A DNA stretch of 36,209 nucleotides from IMG/VR virus record IMGVR_UViG_3300031111_000023, positions 1 through 36,209 of that record, one strand, 5' to 3'. The translations under genes and the position numbers were made by a program. The DNA is from a virus. The notes under the pieces are model-generated. The model had not been told where the DNA came from and searched no databases. It saw nothing but the letters and a program-made list of their open reading frames with translations. Position 1 is the stretch's first letter; every line of letters starts with the position of its first letter. Positions 1 through 7,720 of this stretch are shown here, one piece after another.

Positions 1-1348
1 TAACATCATTATTGGTTATTACTATATATTCTACATCTGGCATAACTTCGAATACTATATTGATGCCATCATTCCATGATTTAGTGCAGCTTTCGTTTTC
101 GGTGTGCTTTAGTATTTCTACGTTTAGCTTGGTTTCTTGGTATGTTTTGCTGCTGCACAGTTTTTCTAGTTCTTCTGGGTCGGAATTATCATCAACTATT
201 ACAACAAAAGTATTTGGTGGTATGCTACTTTTTTCAAGACTTTCCAGAAACTTAATGGTATATTCAGCTTGGTTGTACATAGCGGTTACTATCCCAACCT
301 TGCATGAATCTATGCTATCTTTGCTAAATTCTATGTTGCTACTCTTTGCAACTTCTTCGAACGACAGTTTTGGAAGTCGAGTATTAGCTATAGCTTCTAG
401 GTGGTTCCAAAATCCATTGCCCGTTTCTGGGTCAATTTGATGCATTTTTGGTGGGGTAGAATAGGAATATGCCCCTGTTTTATCTTTATCTACTATCATT
501 TCGCAGCCGCACAAAGCGGCTTCTGCCACCACTCTCCCGTATGGTTCTTCCCATTGGGGCAGATATAGGAAAGACCTATACATGTTTAATATGCTTGGTA
601 GAGAAGCGTTAGAAGTTGTTCCGCACAACTCAATGTTGTCTGGAAGTTTTCCGATTTTTTGAACCTTACCATACACGCTAAGAGTTCTGTCTGGATTCTC
701 TTTTGCCCATGTTATATGATTCAAGAAGCCTTTTTGAAATGTTCCACCACCTACAGTAACGGTATCTAGTATTCTATCCAGTTTTTCATTACAAAATTCC
801 TCTCCTATTACAGGGGGGCAGCACTCAAAGTGTCCATAGTCTATTTCGTCGCCATATGCTTTGATGAACATTTCTCTATGCAGAGGGCTTAAGCAAATTA
901 CTTTCGATGCATTCATTAGAATGTACTTATAGAAAAGGCCTCTATACTCTTCTAGGCACGAATATTTTCCTTTGCACATTTTGTCACATAGACCTTCTGT
1001 TGTATCCGGCAGTCCTGTATACATACATGGAGTAAAGTGGTGTGGATGATAAACAAACGGAATTCTACCAACTAGAGTATCAACAAACCTCTCAATTATT
1101 TCTGGAAGAAACCATTCTATATTGCATACTATCGCAACATCACAAACTTCAGCAGCACTAATTATCCTCCACAGGTTTATCTTTTGGGTGCTACCTGTAT
1201 TCCAGTCTGTCATTTTTCCACGATGGTTTACCGAAAGGACACGATGCCCTCTCTTTACTCCAGCTTTCATTATCATAGCATCTGTGTATTCTGCTCCGCC
1301 ATACTTTTGGGCTAGGCTTGCCGCTTGTCCTACATGGAGAATTTTCAT
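1..1348 (-). CDS. Two-domain glycosyltransferase (GT4-like then GT2-like), truncated by window edge
   Basis: The frame opens at ATG 1348 and stays open to the left edge (at least 449 residues), so the C-terminus is missing. The N-terminus (KILHVGQAASLAQKYGGAE) looks like the start of a GT-B fold GT4 enzyme. Around residue 263 is YLPQWEEPYGRVVAEAALCG, the E-x7-E nucleotide-sugar signature of GT4. Around residue 350 a second domain begins (VGIVTAMYNQAEYTIKFLES, then VVIVDDNSD), typical of GT-A family 2 enzymes with an acidic metal/UDP site. A two-domain enzyme could add two sugars in succession to phage DNA, a virion protein or a host glycan; the acceptor is unknown. The start is supported by AAAGG 7 nt upstream and an ATGA overlap with the preceding gene. 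Family call secure, substrate unknown. Confidence 0.85.
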   Translation of the reverse strand, partial: MKILHVGQAASLAQKYGGAEYTDAMIMKAGVKRGHRVLSVNHRGKMTDWNTGSTQKINLWRIISAAEVCDVAIVCNIEWFLPEIIERFVDTLVGRIPFVYHPHHFTPCMYTGLPDTTEGLCDKMCKGKYSCLEEYRGLFYKYILMNASKVICLSPLHREMFIKAYGDEIDYGHFECCPPVIGEEFCNEKLDRILDTVTVGGGTFQKGFLNHITWAKENPDRTLSVYGKVQKIGKLPDNIELCGTTSNASLPSILNMYRSFLYLPQWEEPYGRVVAEAALCGCEMIVDKDKTGAYSYSTPPKMHQIDPETGNGFWNHLEAIANTRLPKLSFEEVAKSSNIEFSKDSIDSCKVGIVTAMYNQAEYTIKFLESLEKSSIPPNTFVVIVDDNSDPEELEKLCSSKTYQETKLNVEILKHTENESCTKSWNDGINIVFEVMPDVEYIVITNNDV

Positions 1349-1503
1349 AGTAAGCCTTTCGGAATTACGAAGTCACAGAAACAACTATCGCATCTTGCTA
1401 AAACAAAATATTTGTCTACCTCTTTGGTTTCTATGTCCTTAAGTTTTCTGCCGCAGTTGGGGCAGGTAGTTTTATCTAGCTGAACCGGGAGATTATCTGT
1501 CAT
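1345..1503 (-). CDS. 52-residue zinc-ribbon protein
   Basis: A small frame with ATG at 1503 and TGA at 1347-1345. Two cysteine knuckles are visible: CPNCG near residue 14 and CDSCFC near residue 39, with a short basic linker, as in a zinc ribbon. Its start overlaps the stop of the upstream gene (ATGA), and its stop overlaps the start of the glycosyltransferase (ATGA), so it sits in a translationally coupled chain. That position is the best evidence that it is a real gene. Function unknown; a nucleic-acid or protein adaptor role is only a guess. Confidence 0.75.
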   Translation of the reverse strand: MTDNLPVQLDKTTCPNCGRKLKDIETKEVDKYFVLARCDSCFCDFVIPKGLL

Positions 1504-1997
1504 TCGTATATCCTTCTGGGCCTAGAGTATCCAGTTATAGAAGCGGCAAAGCAATTTGCATCATCTTCCCTAATGAACCAACGCCAATCATCTACTTCTA
1601 GTGGTTTTCCATTTTTCTTTATCTCTGTCCACTCTCTTGCTCTACTTCTAGCTAACCACTCTATGCATTTCTTGAGTCCTTCATTTTCAAGTTGATACAC
1701 ATGCCTTAGTTCGTGGAGAAGAATCCACAGAATAAAAGAATAGTGATATTTCCTAGTTTTGGTTTTCTGAAAGTATATGTATATTCTTTTTCCTATTACT
1801 TCGGCGTATACCGGGCCGTCATTATTTCTTGTTTCTTCATCAAGCCACTTGATAGAAATATACTCTGGGTATACGCTGTATACATCGCAGTAATGCAAGA
1901 AGTCTTTAAAATTTATCTTTGACATTTCTCGTTCAACGTGGTCTTTAACGAGAATTCTATTGCCGCGTAACGGAGTTAAGATATAGTATTCTTTCAT
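1500..1997 (-). CDS. Putative zinc metallopeptidase-like protein (HExxH)
   Basis: A 165-residue protein. Near residue 95 is ILLHELRHVYQ, an HExxH zinc-peptidase helix, and near residue 145 is REDDANCFAA, where an acidic third ligand would fit, as in gluzincin-like or ImmA/IrrE/SprT-like small metalloproteins. The two halves lie in the order expected for the fold. There is no signal peptide, so it would act in the cytoplasm. Its ATG abuts the stop of the upstream zinc-knuckle gene. The target is unknown; a small phage protease could cut a host regulator, but nothing in the window shows that. Family call rests on the one motif. Confidence 0.65.
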   Translation of the reverse strand: MKEYYILTPLRGNRILVKDHVEREMSKINFKDFLHYCDVYSVYPEYISIKWLDEETRNNDGPVYAEVIGKRIYIYFQKTKTRKYHYSFILWILLHELRHVYQLENEGLKKCIEWLARSRAREWTEIKKNGKPLEVDDWRWFIREDDANCFAASITGYSRPRRIYE

Positions 1998-2308
1998 TAG
2001 TCTTTTCCGTTTCCGTAAACCTTTTTATGCCAAGGTTTTCTCCTAGCTGGTTGGGCCAATAGCCACCTGAGGAAATCTTTGTTTTTTAGCATCGTGGCAT
2101 ATCCTTCGATGTTCCTGTCTTCTATTCCATTTTGGATTATCATCTTAGCACAGGCTTTGCATATAATGGCCATCTTTGTTTTTTTGCCATTCTCTATTTC
2201 ATAGACATCTAACTGCTTTGCGCCGGGACGCTCATCGCAGCTAATACACTTATAGGTGTCCCGTTTCTTTACAAGATTCTGCTTACCTTTATGCCTTACG
2301 AGCTTCAA
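1997..2308 (-). CDS. Zinc-knuckle hypothetical protein
   Basis: A 103-residue basic protein. CISCDERPG near residue 21 and CKACAKMI near residue 50 form a two-knuckle zinc site of the type seen in small phage DNA- or RNA-binding proteins; the C-terminus is Lys/Arg/Trp-rich (QPARRKPWHKK). No ATG is available near the beginning; the frame starts at TTG 2308, overlapping the upstream gene by 20 nt, with only a weak GGA upstream, so the exact start is uncertain. No family recognised. Confidence 0.65.
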   Translation of the reverse strand: MKLVRHKGKQNLVKKRDTYKCISCDERPGAKQLDVYEIENGKKTKMAIICKACAKMIIQNGIEDRNIEGYATMLKNKDFLRWLLAQPARRKPWHKKVYGNGKD

Positions 2309-2660
2309 CAGTATCCGCTCCTATTAATCGCCAAGCCCTGCTTCCGTAGTCATAGTGTTCATATGTTCCCGGTTCGGTATAGCCAAGCAAGAGAAGCTGA
2401 AGAGCAGTTTTCGTTTCGTAATGTAACGCCATTGCTTTTTCGTGGATACCTTCGTCTATAAACTCTCCGCAGTTAGGACATTCCAAAGCATCCCATCCAA
2501 GTATTTTAATTATGTCTCTCGATACTGAACCGTTACCATATGGTCTTTTACAGTCAATAGCTGGAGCGCCAGTTTCGCAATCTTCCCATGTGATACAAGC
2601 ATGTTTTAAGAGGATTAGGTGCTCCTTCTTTAACTCAAATATTTCTTTTTGCTTTTTCAT
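2289..2660 (-). CDS. Hypothetical protein with one CPNCG knuckle
   Basis: I chose ATG 2660 (MKKQKEIFELKKEH) because it makes an ATGA overlap with the stop of the upstream gene; an in-frame ATG at 2687 would overlap it by 31 nt. The middle has a single CPNCGEFIDEG knuckle and an earlier WEDCETGAPAIDCKRPYG stretch, so up to four cysteines could bind a metal. The rest is soluble with no membrane segment. I recognise no family. The gene lies in a tightly packed run of small zinc-binding genes. Confidence 0.65.
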   Translation of the reverse strand: MKKQKEIFELKKEHLILLKHACITWEDCETGAPAIDCKRPYGNGSVSRDIIKILGWDALECPNCGEFIDEGIHEKAMALHYETKTALQLLLLGYTEPGTYEHYDYGSRAWRLIGADTVEARKA

Positions 2661-3184
2661 AACCACAATTTCTCCGGTAGAAGCCATGTTGGGTCAACAT
2701 CTTTAAGCCAATGAGGATAATCTGTTTTCACTCGCCTGAGACTTGCTTGCTTTCTGGATTCTTCTAGATTGACACAGCCTATACATTCCCCAAATCCTTG
2801 CAAGAACATTTCATCTATCCATCGTCTGGTTTTCTTCAATACTTGAGCAAGTGTGCGCCCACTAAACCCCATCGTTAATCCGTCTTTGATAGGGAACCAT
2901 CCCTTTGTGTATCTTGTCCATGCTTGCTGTTGCGGAAGCCTCAAGGAAACATACTCTTCCCACATTTCTGAAGCCCTACCGTGAGGCTCAAATTCTACTG
3001 CTACTTTAATCTCTATGTAGGTTATACCTTGTGATGCTGGCCCCGGTATTGCCGGGATTACCTGTTGCCTAACTGCAAACAAATCCTCAAACTCACCATC
3101 TACGTTTTTTCCGTAAATGGGTTCTTCTCCCGGTACGCCTAAACTATCGCCAGCGCAAACCCTACGCCGTTTCTTTTCGCTCAC
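2657..3184 (-). CDS. Hypothetical protein, 175 residues
   Basis: A basic N-terminus (MSEKKRRRVCAGDS) is followed by a mixed domain with an ITYIEIKVAVEF strand and a QQQAWTRYTKGWFPIKDG segment. A helical part (TLAQVLKKTRRWIDEMFLQGFGEC) and a Trp-rich end (DPTWLLPEKLWL) close the protein. No catalytic or binding motif is recognised. It overlaps the preceding gene by 23 nt and the following one by 4 nt, so it is part of the same coupled transcript. Real gene very likely; function unknown. Confidence 0.6.
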   Translation of the reverse strand: MSEKKRRRVCAGDSLGVPGEEPIYGKNVDGEFEDLFAVRQQVIPAIPGPASQGITYIEIKVAVEFEPHGRASEMWEEYVSLRLPQQQAWTRYTKGWFPIKDGLTMGFSGRTLAQVLKKTRRWIDEMFLQGFGECIGCVNLEESRKQASLRRVKTDYPHWLKDVDPTWLLPEKLWL

Positions 3185-3515
3185 TTTTTTCGCCCCCTGT
3201 AATGTAGAATCCGTTATCTAGAAGAGCAGAAGCAATATATGGAGCTACTTCTTTGCGATATGCTGCTGATGCATCCGGTCCCGATAAACCGAGTCCGCCG
3301 CGCAATGCCGCTGCTCTAACTTCTGAAAATGCATCGGCTAATGCTTTATCGAACGCTTCCCAATCCTGTTCTTTTATTGCAACAAAACCTTCCTTAACGG
3401 GAAGCGAATATGCATACCAGCCCCCAGCATCACCGCAATGTTGGCAAGGAGCACAACAAAGCTGTCCGCCATTTTGTCCTTCACATACAGGACAAACAAC
3501 CCATACACGTTTCAA
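3162..3515 (-). CDS. DnaJ-type cysteine-rich hypothetical protein
   Basis: A 117-residue protein that opens with a double zinc knuckle: VCPVCEGQNGG, then CCAPCQHCGDAGGW. This resembles one half of the DnaJ CxxCxGxG zinc finger. The remaining part is helical and Ala-rich with no further motif. Start is TTG 3515, chosen because a strong AGGAGG lies 5 nt upstream and no ATG occurs in a better place. The related knuckle gene at 5827-6162 suggests a small family of such proteins in this phage. Partner unknown. Confidence 0.65.
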   Translation of the reverse strand: MKRVWVVCPVCEGQNGGQLCCAPCQHCGDAGGWYAYSLPVKEGFVAIKEQDWEAFDKALADAFSEVRAAALRGGLGLSGPDASAAYRKEVAPYIASALLDNGFYITGGEKSERKETA

Positions 3516-3524
3516 TGAAACCTC

Positions 3525-4124
3525 CTATGCTTGGAACACCATTAGATTCCCGCTCATTGCATGATAGATAGGCTCAAAGATGATATAGCATCCAACGCCA
3601 ACTCCGTCATTTGCTAATACACTAGTTTCCACCATTGACTTTATGTCGTCTAGCCTAGCCTTTCCTCTGTGTAAAATTGGAATTTTGTGTATCAATAATC
3701 CAGCATCATCAATAAACTTCTCGTAGTTTGCAAATGTCTTAATGGTTCCGTCAAATTCTATTAGTACAATAGAAAAATTGGTTGTTGGATACCTTTCGTC
3801 TTCTGTAAATGGTTGTCCGTAGAATACACAATGTAAATAGTAATCTGGAATTGGTATCAAGGTAAACACAGTTGACATGTATCCATCTGACCGGACCATT
3901 TCGCCAGCCAGTTCTATCATGTCTTTTGGTAATCCCTTGCGTGGTTTGGTTATAATCTCTATTCTTTTATTCTCTTCCTCTGGCGGATTGACAACATGCA
4001 GAATAATTTCTTTGCCCAGAGGTTTTTCAACAATTACCATTTCCGTAGAAGCTTGGCTTTCTTCCATAGCCTCATCGGAAAAGATACTCTTAAGCTTACT
4101 TAACCTAATCTTCGGAGCTTCCAT
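3525..4124 (-). CDS. Hypothetical protein, 199 residues
   Basis: The start ATG 4124 is preceded by a strong AAGGAGG. The protein begins with a basic helix (KIRLSKLKSIFSDEAMEES) followed by an alpha/beta domain with several strands (EMVIVEKPLGKEIILHVV, NFSIVLIEFDGTIKTF) and a C-terminal strand pair. There are no cysteine knuckles, membrane spans or nucleotide-binding loops. It lies directly downstream of the primase gene and overlaps it by 20 nt, so the two are probably translated together. A replication accessory role is only inferred from position. Confidence 0.6.
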   Translation of the reverse strand: MEAPKIRLSKLKSIFSDEAMEESQASTEMVIVEKPLGKEIILHVVNPPEEENKRIEIITKPRKGLPKDMIELAGEMVRSDGYMSTVFTLIPIPDYYLHCVFYGQPFTEDERYPTTNFSIVLIEFDGTIKTFANYEKFIDDAGLLIHKIPILHRGKARLDDIKSMVETSVLANDGVGVGCYIIFEPIYHAMSGNLMVFQA

Positions 4125-5214
4125 ACGACCCCTCCTTTAGCCTTCTACATGCTTCTGTAAATGATACTCCGTCTGCATATTGAACAAACTGGATTACATC
4201 TCCCCTCTTGCCGCAGCTTGCTCCCCTACAAATGAAAGTATTCGTGTCAAGATAAAGTGCCATTGACGGATTTTTATCCTCATGAAAGGGACACCTGCAA
4301 TATATAGCATTGTCAGTAACCGTTAACTCGTCTATATATTTTGAAGCTACCTCTTCTATAGGGATAGCTTTCAAATCATCTAATGTTGTAGAATTCCGAG
4401 TTCTTCTCTTTTTTCTCGTTTCTTGTTCTTTTAGGTTTCTTACTATTTCCCAATATTGCGGATAGCTATTGATTGACTTTGCTTTATTTACTATTTTTGC
4501 AAAATCTTTCTTGGGATTTTCTGATGCCCTTAAAAAGTCATTTGGGTCAGCGCCAGCTTTTTCCAAAGCAGGAATCTCTATAATATGAACAGGTATACTA
4601 TGGCTCCTTCTTATTGAAACGCCCAGCTTTATCGCATGGTCTAAGCCGGGATTGGTACCGTCTTCTTTCTGGTCATTATCATAAGCAATGTAAACTAGTC
4701 TTTGCTTATCAAACTTCTCTGCGAATCTCTTTCCTGATGTGCCGAACGTAGCAACCGAAGGGAACCCTGCCTGAGATACCGATAGAGCATCTAGTGGACC
4801 CTCAGTTACTACTACAATTGGATAAGACAACAGGTCTTCGTTGTATATCCATTTGAGCCAACCGCTGATGTGCTTGTATCTGACAGGATTCGATGGGTCA
4901 ATTGACCTTGCCGTAAAAGATTCTGTAGTCCCATCTTTGACGATTGGGAATGTAATACGATATCTTAGATTTGCCTTTGTCCTAATCCCGTCAACTACAA
5001 ATAGCCCACTATCTAATATAGCATAGAGGCTACTCTCTGCAAGTAGAATTTCAAATAACTCTCTTCCATCAGAGGGTGCAAATCCTAGCCCATACTTGTC
5101 CCAAGTTCTTTCTATGATGCCTCTTGACAGAAGATACTCCCGTGCTTTCTCTGACTTTTTTAACTGTGACCTCCAGTATTCGTCAGCTATCTTATACAGT
5201 TTCCTTCTGTTCAT
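4105..5214 (-). CDS. DnaG-type primase with C-terminal CHC2 zinc finger (permuted domain order)
   Basis: Synthesises RNA primers at the replication fork. From ATG 5214 the N-terminal part is a DnaG catalytic core: EYLLSRGI and WDKYGLGFAPS near residues 27-47. A Toprim domain follows, with VTEGPLDALSVSQAG (metal-binding Glu near residue 138) and YIAYDNDQ (acidic DND near 180). The template-binding zinc finger, normally at the N-terminus of DnaG, is here at the C-terminus (CRCPFHEDKNP, then CRGASCGKRGD about 18 residues later), after a Lys/Arg-rich linker. The second cysteine pair is C-x4-C rather than C-x2-C. I chose ATG 5214 because AGGAG lies 5 nt upstream; an ATG at 5247 lacks a good site. 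About 369 residues, shorter than bacterial DnaG, with no obvious helicase-binding domain. Confidence 0.88.
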   Translation of the reverse strand: MNRRKLYKIADEYWRSQLKKSEKAREYLLSRGIIERTWDKYGLGFAPSDGRELFEILLAESSLYAILDSGLFVVDGIRTKANLRYRITFPIVKDGTTESFTARSIDPSNPVRYKHISGWLKWIYNEDLLSYPIVVVTEGPLDALSVSQAGFPSVATFGTSGKRFAEKFDKQRLVYIAYDNDQKEDGTNPGLDHAIKLGVSIRRSHSIPVHIIEIPALEKAGADPNDFLRASENPKKDFAKIVNKAKSINSYPQYWEIVRNLKEQETRKKRRTRNSTTLDDLKAIPIEEVASKYIDELTVTDNAIYCRCPFHEDKNPSMALYLDTNTFICRGASCGKRGDVIQFVQYADGVSFTEACRRLKEGSYGSSED

Positions 5215-5857
5215 ATATCTCCTGCACATTTCTGTGAATTTTAGCAAACTCGATTATGTCTGCCCTAATCTTTTCTTCTATTGATTCTGGTGAACCTCTG
5301 TGTATCTCTTGTTTAAAGTGCGGAGAATATGTTATTCGTATAGCTACCAAATGTCCCGGTTCACCATACGAACCTAAAATAGTTTTGTGCCTATTAGCCT
5401 CTATTACATCAGCTTCTACCAACTCGTCTACGTCTGCAACAAATCCATCTACGCCAAGAACCAAATTAGTCGAAATCTTGCCCATAAGCAATATTGCATC
5501 TGGCTTAAGGATATTTACCTGTTCGATTATATGCGAACAGGCTATTGACTCATGGTGCGTTGGATACCTTTCGTGCGGTGTTGAACATTTGAGGCAATGC
5601 AATATCGCTAAATCATCCTTAGAGATTCCGGCTTCCTTAAGTATGGGGTTGACTCTTTCTCCTACAGCATCAACTAAAGGAATCTGAAGCTGAGATTCTT
5701 TTATGGTTGGATAATCCGTAACTATCATACTTCTGGGTTTCTTGTCAGGTATCCAACCAGCAACTCTGCCCTTGTTTTGTTTAGCTAAGGGACAATTGTT
5801 GCAGTTTGATATCTCTTCGGAAATTTCTACAAGTCTATTTCTATCATCTTCCCACAT
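5192..5857 (-). CDS. Family 4/5-like uracil-DNA glycosylase superfamily protein, catalytic motif altered
   Basis: A 221-residue protein with the fold markers of iron-sulfur uracil-DNA glycosylases. The four cluster cysteines are C19, C22 (NCNNCPLA), C91 (LHCLKCSTPHERYPT) and C107 (SIACSHII), and LKPDAILLMGKISTNLVLG matches the conserved late strand. At the position of the usual GEAPG motif it has MIVTDYPT, so the standard catalytic segment is not conserved. It may be a glycosylase with a different chemistry, a base-recognition protein, or a structural replisome part as in other large phages. Start ATG 5857 overlaps the upstream gene by 31 nt; it overlaps the primase gene by 23 nt. Confidence 0.75.
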   Translation of the reverse strand: MWEDDRNRLVEISEEISNCNNCPLAKQNKGRVAGWIPDKKPRSMIVTDYPTIKESQLQIPLVDAVGERVNPILKEAGISKDDLAILHCLKCSTPHERYPTHHESIACSHIIEQVNILKPDAILLMGKISTNLVLGVDGFVADVDELVEADVIEANRHKTILGSYGEPGHLVAIRITYSPHFKQEIHRGSPESIEEKIRADIIEFAKIHRNVQEIYEQKETV

Positions 5858-6162
5858 GCCTTAGCCTCTTCTACCGCCTTGATTATCTGTTTGGCATCAT
5901 CTAAGAGAGCATCTTCATGGCAACAACAAATACCAACATCGTGGTCACAACCGCCAAACTCCTTTAGCCACTCTTCGAATATTTCTGTCATATCTTTAAA
6001 AGTAGTATACGAACTTTCATCAGGAAAAACAAGAATGGGTCCAACTTGAGTGTATCCAGAACCCTCGCAAAGCTCACAGGCATTCCCTTCCCAATCTTCC
6101 CCTTCACCGCCACACATTGGGCAAGTTTCTTCCCATCCTACTTTAGCTACTCTGTGTTTCAT
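5827..6162 (-). CDS. DnaJ-like zinc-finger hypothetical protein
   Basis: The first third is a CxxCxGxG-type zinc module (CPMCGGEGEDWEGNACELC, then EGSGY), as in the cysteine-rich domain of DnaJ. The C-terminal part is acidic and helical with a second Cys/His patch (GGCDHDVGICCCHED). The start at ATG 6162 is preferred over upstream ATGs at 6168 and 6177 because GGAGG lies 6 nt before it. It overlaps the glycosyltransferase stop by 20 nt and the glycosylase-like gene by 31 nt. Function unknown; no J-domain is present, so it is not itself a DnaJ. Confidence 0.65.
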   Translation of the reverse strand: MKHRVAKVGWEETCPMCGGEGEDWEGNACELCEGSGYTQVGPILVFPDESSYTTFKDMTEIFEEWLKEFGGCDHDVGICCCHEDALLDDAKQIIKAVEEAKACGKMIEIDL

Positions 6163-7378
6163 CCTCATCCTCCACAACTTGTGCTACATCGTGGCCCGTA
6201 TACGTCATAATATCAAGCTGATTCAAAGCTTCAATTGATTTCTTTGCCGCTTCTATCCAACTCCACTTCTGTGCAATTGTTTCTGCACATTTGTTTCGTA
6301 TCCCCTTTCCTTCTAAGATTATAGGATTGGAAATCTCGTAGAGTGTTTCTGCCGAAAACTCAGGCCAAGTTCCAACGTCACCCCTGAACCACATTCCATC
6401 ATCTGCTGTTACCATTTCAAAATCTTCAATTAGTGTAGCATCGGTATCAGGTAGATATTCAGTTGGACCAGAGTAGTTAGTTGCTATACATCTAGTACCA
6501 CAAGCCAAGCATTCAATCAAAGGAAGGTTCCATCCCTCTGACCTATAGGGGAATAATCCTAGGTCTGACTTTCTATAAATCTCTGCAAGATGTATTTCGG
6601 TCAACCTCCTAGGAAAGAGAACAATCCTATGTCCGCCAGCTATTGAGTTAAATACAGGAATGCCCGCTTTAGAGGAAAGCTCTTGGTCTATGAAGTAGTG
6701 AATACCTTCCATGTGTTCCATTATATTTTGCCCGTAATCTGGCATGAAGGGATTGTCCCATAACGCAAAAAGGCAGATTGGCGTGATTCCATTTTTGAAT
6801 CTCTTATCCATCAATTCGAGAATCAGGTCGTTGTTCTTCCTCTTCTCGTACTTGCCAAGGGAGACAATAGCATATCTATCTCCTATTATTTCATCAAGTG
6901 CTTCAGAAAACCCTTGAAGCAGTTCCCTGTCTTCTTCACTTTTTTCTCTCTTGTAAATACCCGCGTGAACCCCTTCTGGTACAACATAGACTTTTTCTTT
7001 TAATTCGTCATATTGCTCCAGTACCTCTTTTGCCCAATGTGATACAACCCATATTGCATCGAGTTGAGAAAGCTCATAAACATGGTTGTTTCTCAACTGA
7101 TTAGTTTCGAATACTGTGTACCCAATGAGCGGAGTTCCTCTATATCTTGCAAGGTCGTTTTCGTGCCAGAGCACAATAGTAGGTGCATCAAAATCCGTTA
7201 CAGGATGGTTAGCAATTGCCTTATTGAATATATCAACGTAGAACGAATTTTGAAGCCCACCCGCTACGCCTATTGGTCTGAAACCTAATTCAACTCCTAG
7301 TTGGTGTAAAGCTCCTGTCCAGTTGAGGGCATGGACCCCATAGCCAAGAGTATTTAATGGTGCATATATGTTTATCAT
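6143..7378 (-). CDS. GT4-family glycosyltransferase
   Basis: Transfers a sugar from a nucleotide donor. The protein shows a GT-B pattern: N-terminal INIYAPLNTLGYGVHALNW (glycine-rich acceptor domain), a middle strand IVSLGKYEKRKNNDLILE that opens the donor domain, and YRKSDLGLFPYRSEGWNLPL followed by IECLACGTR, the E-x7-E donor-binding signature near residue 290. No membrane span. I chose ATG 7378; the frame extends upstream to a TTG at 7405, but that stretch forms an RNA hairpin. GGGGGAAGG lies immediately before the ATG, mostly locked in that hairpin, so translation is probably controlled. Acceptor unknown: phage DNA, virion protein or host surface. Confidence 0.87.
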   Translation of the reverse strand: MINIYAPLNTLGYGVHALNWTGALHQLGVELGFRPIGVAGGLQNSFYVDIFNKAIANHPVTDFDAPTIVLWHENDLARYRGTPLIGYTVFETNQLRNNHVYELSQLDAIWVVSHWAKEVLEQYDELKEKVYVVPEGVHAGIYKREKSEEDRELLQGFSEALDEIIGDRYAIVSLGKYEKRKNNDLILELMDKRFKNGITPICLFALWDNPFMPDYGQNIMEHMEGIHYFIDQELSSKAGIPVFNSIAGGHRIVLFPRRLTEIHLAEIYRKSDLGLFPYRSEGWNLPLIECLACGTRCIATNYSGPTEYLPDTDATLIEDFEMVTADDGMWFRGDVGTWPEFSAETLYEISNPIILEGKGIRNKCAETIAQKWSWIEAAKKSIEALNQLDIMTYTGHDVAQVVEDEDETQSS

Positions 7379-7462
7379 CCTTCCCCCAATCTGGGGGGAG
7401 CGCAAGGTCGGAACTTCCTGTCGCGTTCCGGTTAGGTGAAGAAAGCCGACCCGCGCTCCCGG
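7379..7462 (-). promoter_or_regulatory. Structured leader RNA before the glycosyltransferase gene
   Basis: On the minus strand GGGAGCGC at the start pairs with GCGCTCCC at the end (8 bp), and inside it GGTCGG pairs with CCGACC (6 bp) and GGAAC with GTTCC. Directly after comes a second hairpin, CCCCC-AGATT-GGGGG, whose 3' strand is the purine-rich ribosome-binding region just before ATG 7378. Two of the C residues are shared by the two hairpins, so they compete in part. Reads as a cis-acting translation control element; no known riboswitch class recognised. Confidence 0.5.
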
Positions 7463-7468
7463 TTTTAA

Positions 7469-7720
7469 CTAGTAACCTCTCCAGCTTCTGATTAGTTCTT
7501 TAGCACTTTCAAGTGCGTTTTGTTTATTTTCTTCTGACTTCATAAACTCGGATAGAAATTGGAAAGCTCTATCCCTTTCGCTTAGAAGACTTCGGGTTTG
7601 ATTTCTTAGCACGGCTAGACTTTTTTCTTGTTCCTCCACTCTTTGTTTTCTTCTTGCTAGCTGCCTTTTTGTTTTTGCTAGTTCCTTTGCTAGCTCTTCG
7701 CGGCTTCTCTTTTTCGGCAT
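7469..7720 (-). CDS. Small coiled-coil protein encoded in a second frame
   Basis: An 83-residue highly charged protein. Heptad-like Lys/Glu/Leu/Arg pattern through residues 5-60 (KELAKTKRQLARRKQRVEEQ) predicts a long coiled coil. Its first 152 nt lie inside the upstream DUF5049-like gene in another frame. A GGAGG 9 nt before ATG 7720 supports genuine initiation there. No function recognised; it may oligomerise or bind nucleic acid through its basic N-terminus. Confidence 0.6.
   Translation of the reverse strand: MPKKRSREELAKELAKTKRQLARRKQRVEEQEKSLAVLRNQTRSLLSERDRAFQFLSEFMKSEENKQNALESAKELIRSWRGY

Noticed and set aside
1122-1442. Plus-strand frames in the left 1.5 kb
   Set aside because: They are shadows of the minus-strand glycosyltransferase and zinc-ribbon genes, whose translations show clear motifs.
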